Below the pieces are notes generated by a model. That model ran no database searches, was not told where the DNA came from, and saw only the letters and a list, made by a program, of their open reading frames with translations. A program made the position numbers and the translations under genes. Shown piece by piece: positions 15,175 to 15,284 of a stretch of 15,284 nucleotides of DNA (its first letter is position 1; every line of letters starts with the position of its first letter). Source of the DNA: an uncultured Actinomyces sp. (lineage in GTDB: Bacteria > Actinomycetota > Actinomycetes > Actinomycetales > Actinomycetaceae); the NCBI GenBank assembly GCA_900556405.1, contig USPB01000018.1, positions 1-15,284 of the forward strand, written 5' to 3'.

Positions 15175-15284
15175 GTCGCGCCTCCTTTCGTGTGCCGACT
15201 GTCGCGTGCTGGGTGTCCAATCCGTGCTTCCAGGTCCCCCACCGTGCTCCGCCACCGGGGAAGTGATGTCGGAACAGCGGGCGG
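15175..15284 (-). other. Leader of rsmH, no recognisable mraZ end
   Basis: The last 110 nt hold the strong rsmH ribosome binding site (15181-15188). All three minus-strand frames are open from the window edge through this stretch, so no mraZ stop codon is visible, and none of the translations resembles the MraZ C-terminus. If mraZ is present it must end beyond the window. CCGTGCT recurs with a 20-nt offset (15222 and 15242), giving GCACGG repeats among several TGG triplets on the coding strand; these could be binding sites but are not a clear match to the TGGG-type MraZ boxes. Confidence 0.35.

Overview
This window is most of a division and cell wall (dcw) cluster from a high-GC actinobacterium. 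Every gene I can support lies on the minus strand, so the cluster reads from high to low coordinates: rsmH, ftsL, ftsI, murF, mraY, murD, ftsW, murG, murC, ftsQ, ftsZ, pgeF, sepF, yggT, and the first 23 codons of divIVA. The SepF-YggT-DivIVA tail and the FtsZ C-terminal peptide are actinobacterial. The absence of murE between ftsI and murF, and the general protein flavour, suggest the Actinomycetaceae (Actinomyces/Schaalia group). That family assignment is inference, not something the sequence proves.

Layout. Positions 15284-3332 hold ten genes packed with 4-14 nt overlaps or gaps of 32 nt or less. They look like one transcription unit that includes lipid II synthesis (murF, mraY, murD, murG, murC) and divisome genes (ftsL, ftsI, ftsW, ftsQ). 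A 127-nt gap (3205-3331) before ftsZ holds two inverted repeats and is the likeliest place for extra ftsZ control. ftsZ is coupled to pgeF by a 1-nt TGATG overlap. A 177-nt gap precedes sepF, and yggT follows sepF by 8 nt. A 172-nt gap (71-242) then holds a candidate hairpin and an AT-rich candidate promoter for divIVA, which runs off the window.

How the genes work together. MurC, MurD and MurF add amino acids to UDP-MurNAc. MraY and MurG move the product onto undecaprenyl phosphate and complete lipid II. FtsW (glycosyltransferase) and FtsI (transpeptidase) polymerise and cross-link it at the septum, with FtsQ and FtsL in the same membrane complex. FtsZ forms the ring and SepF tethers it to the membrane. 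DivIVA marks poles and septa in actinobacteria. RsmH modifies 16S rRNA, and PgeF is a purine nucleoside/laccase-fold enzyme that commonly sits beside ftsZ.

Start choices. Several long open frames begin inside the preceding gene. I chose downstream starts for rsmH (15174), ftsL (14170), mraY (10614), murD (9532), ftsW (8100) and ftsQ (4306), using ribosome binding sites and ATGA/GTGA overlaps. I see no insertion sequence, CRISPR array, tRNA, rRNA or prophage, and no gap over 300 nt lacks a gene. I found no previously undescribed system. The points most worth a second look are the missing murE and yggS and the dyad in the ftsZ leader.
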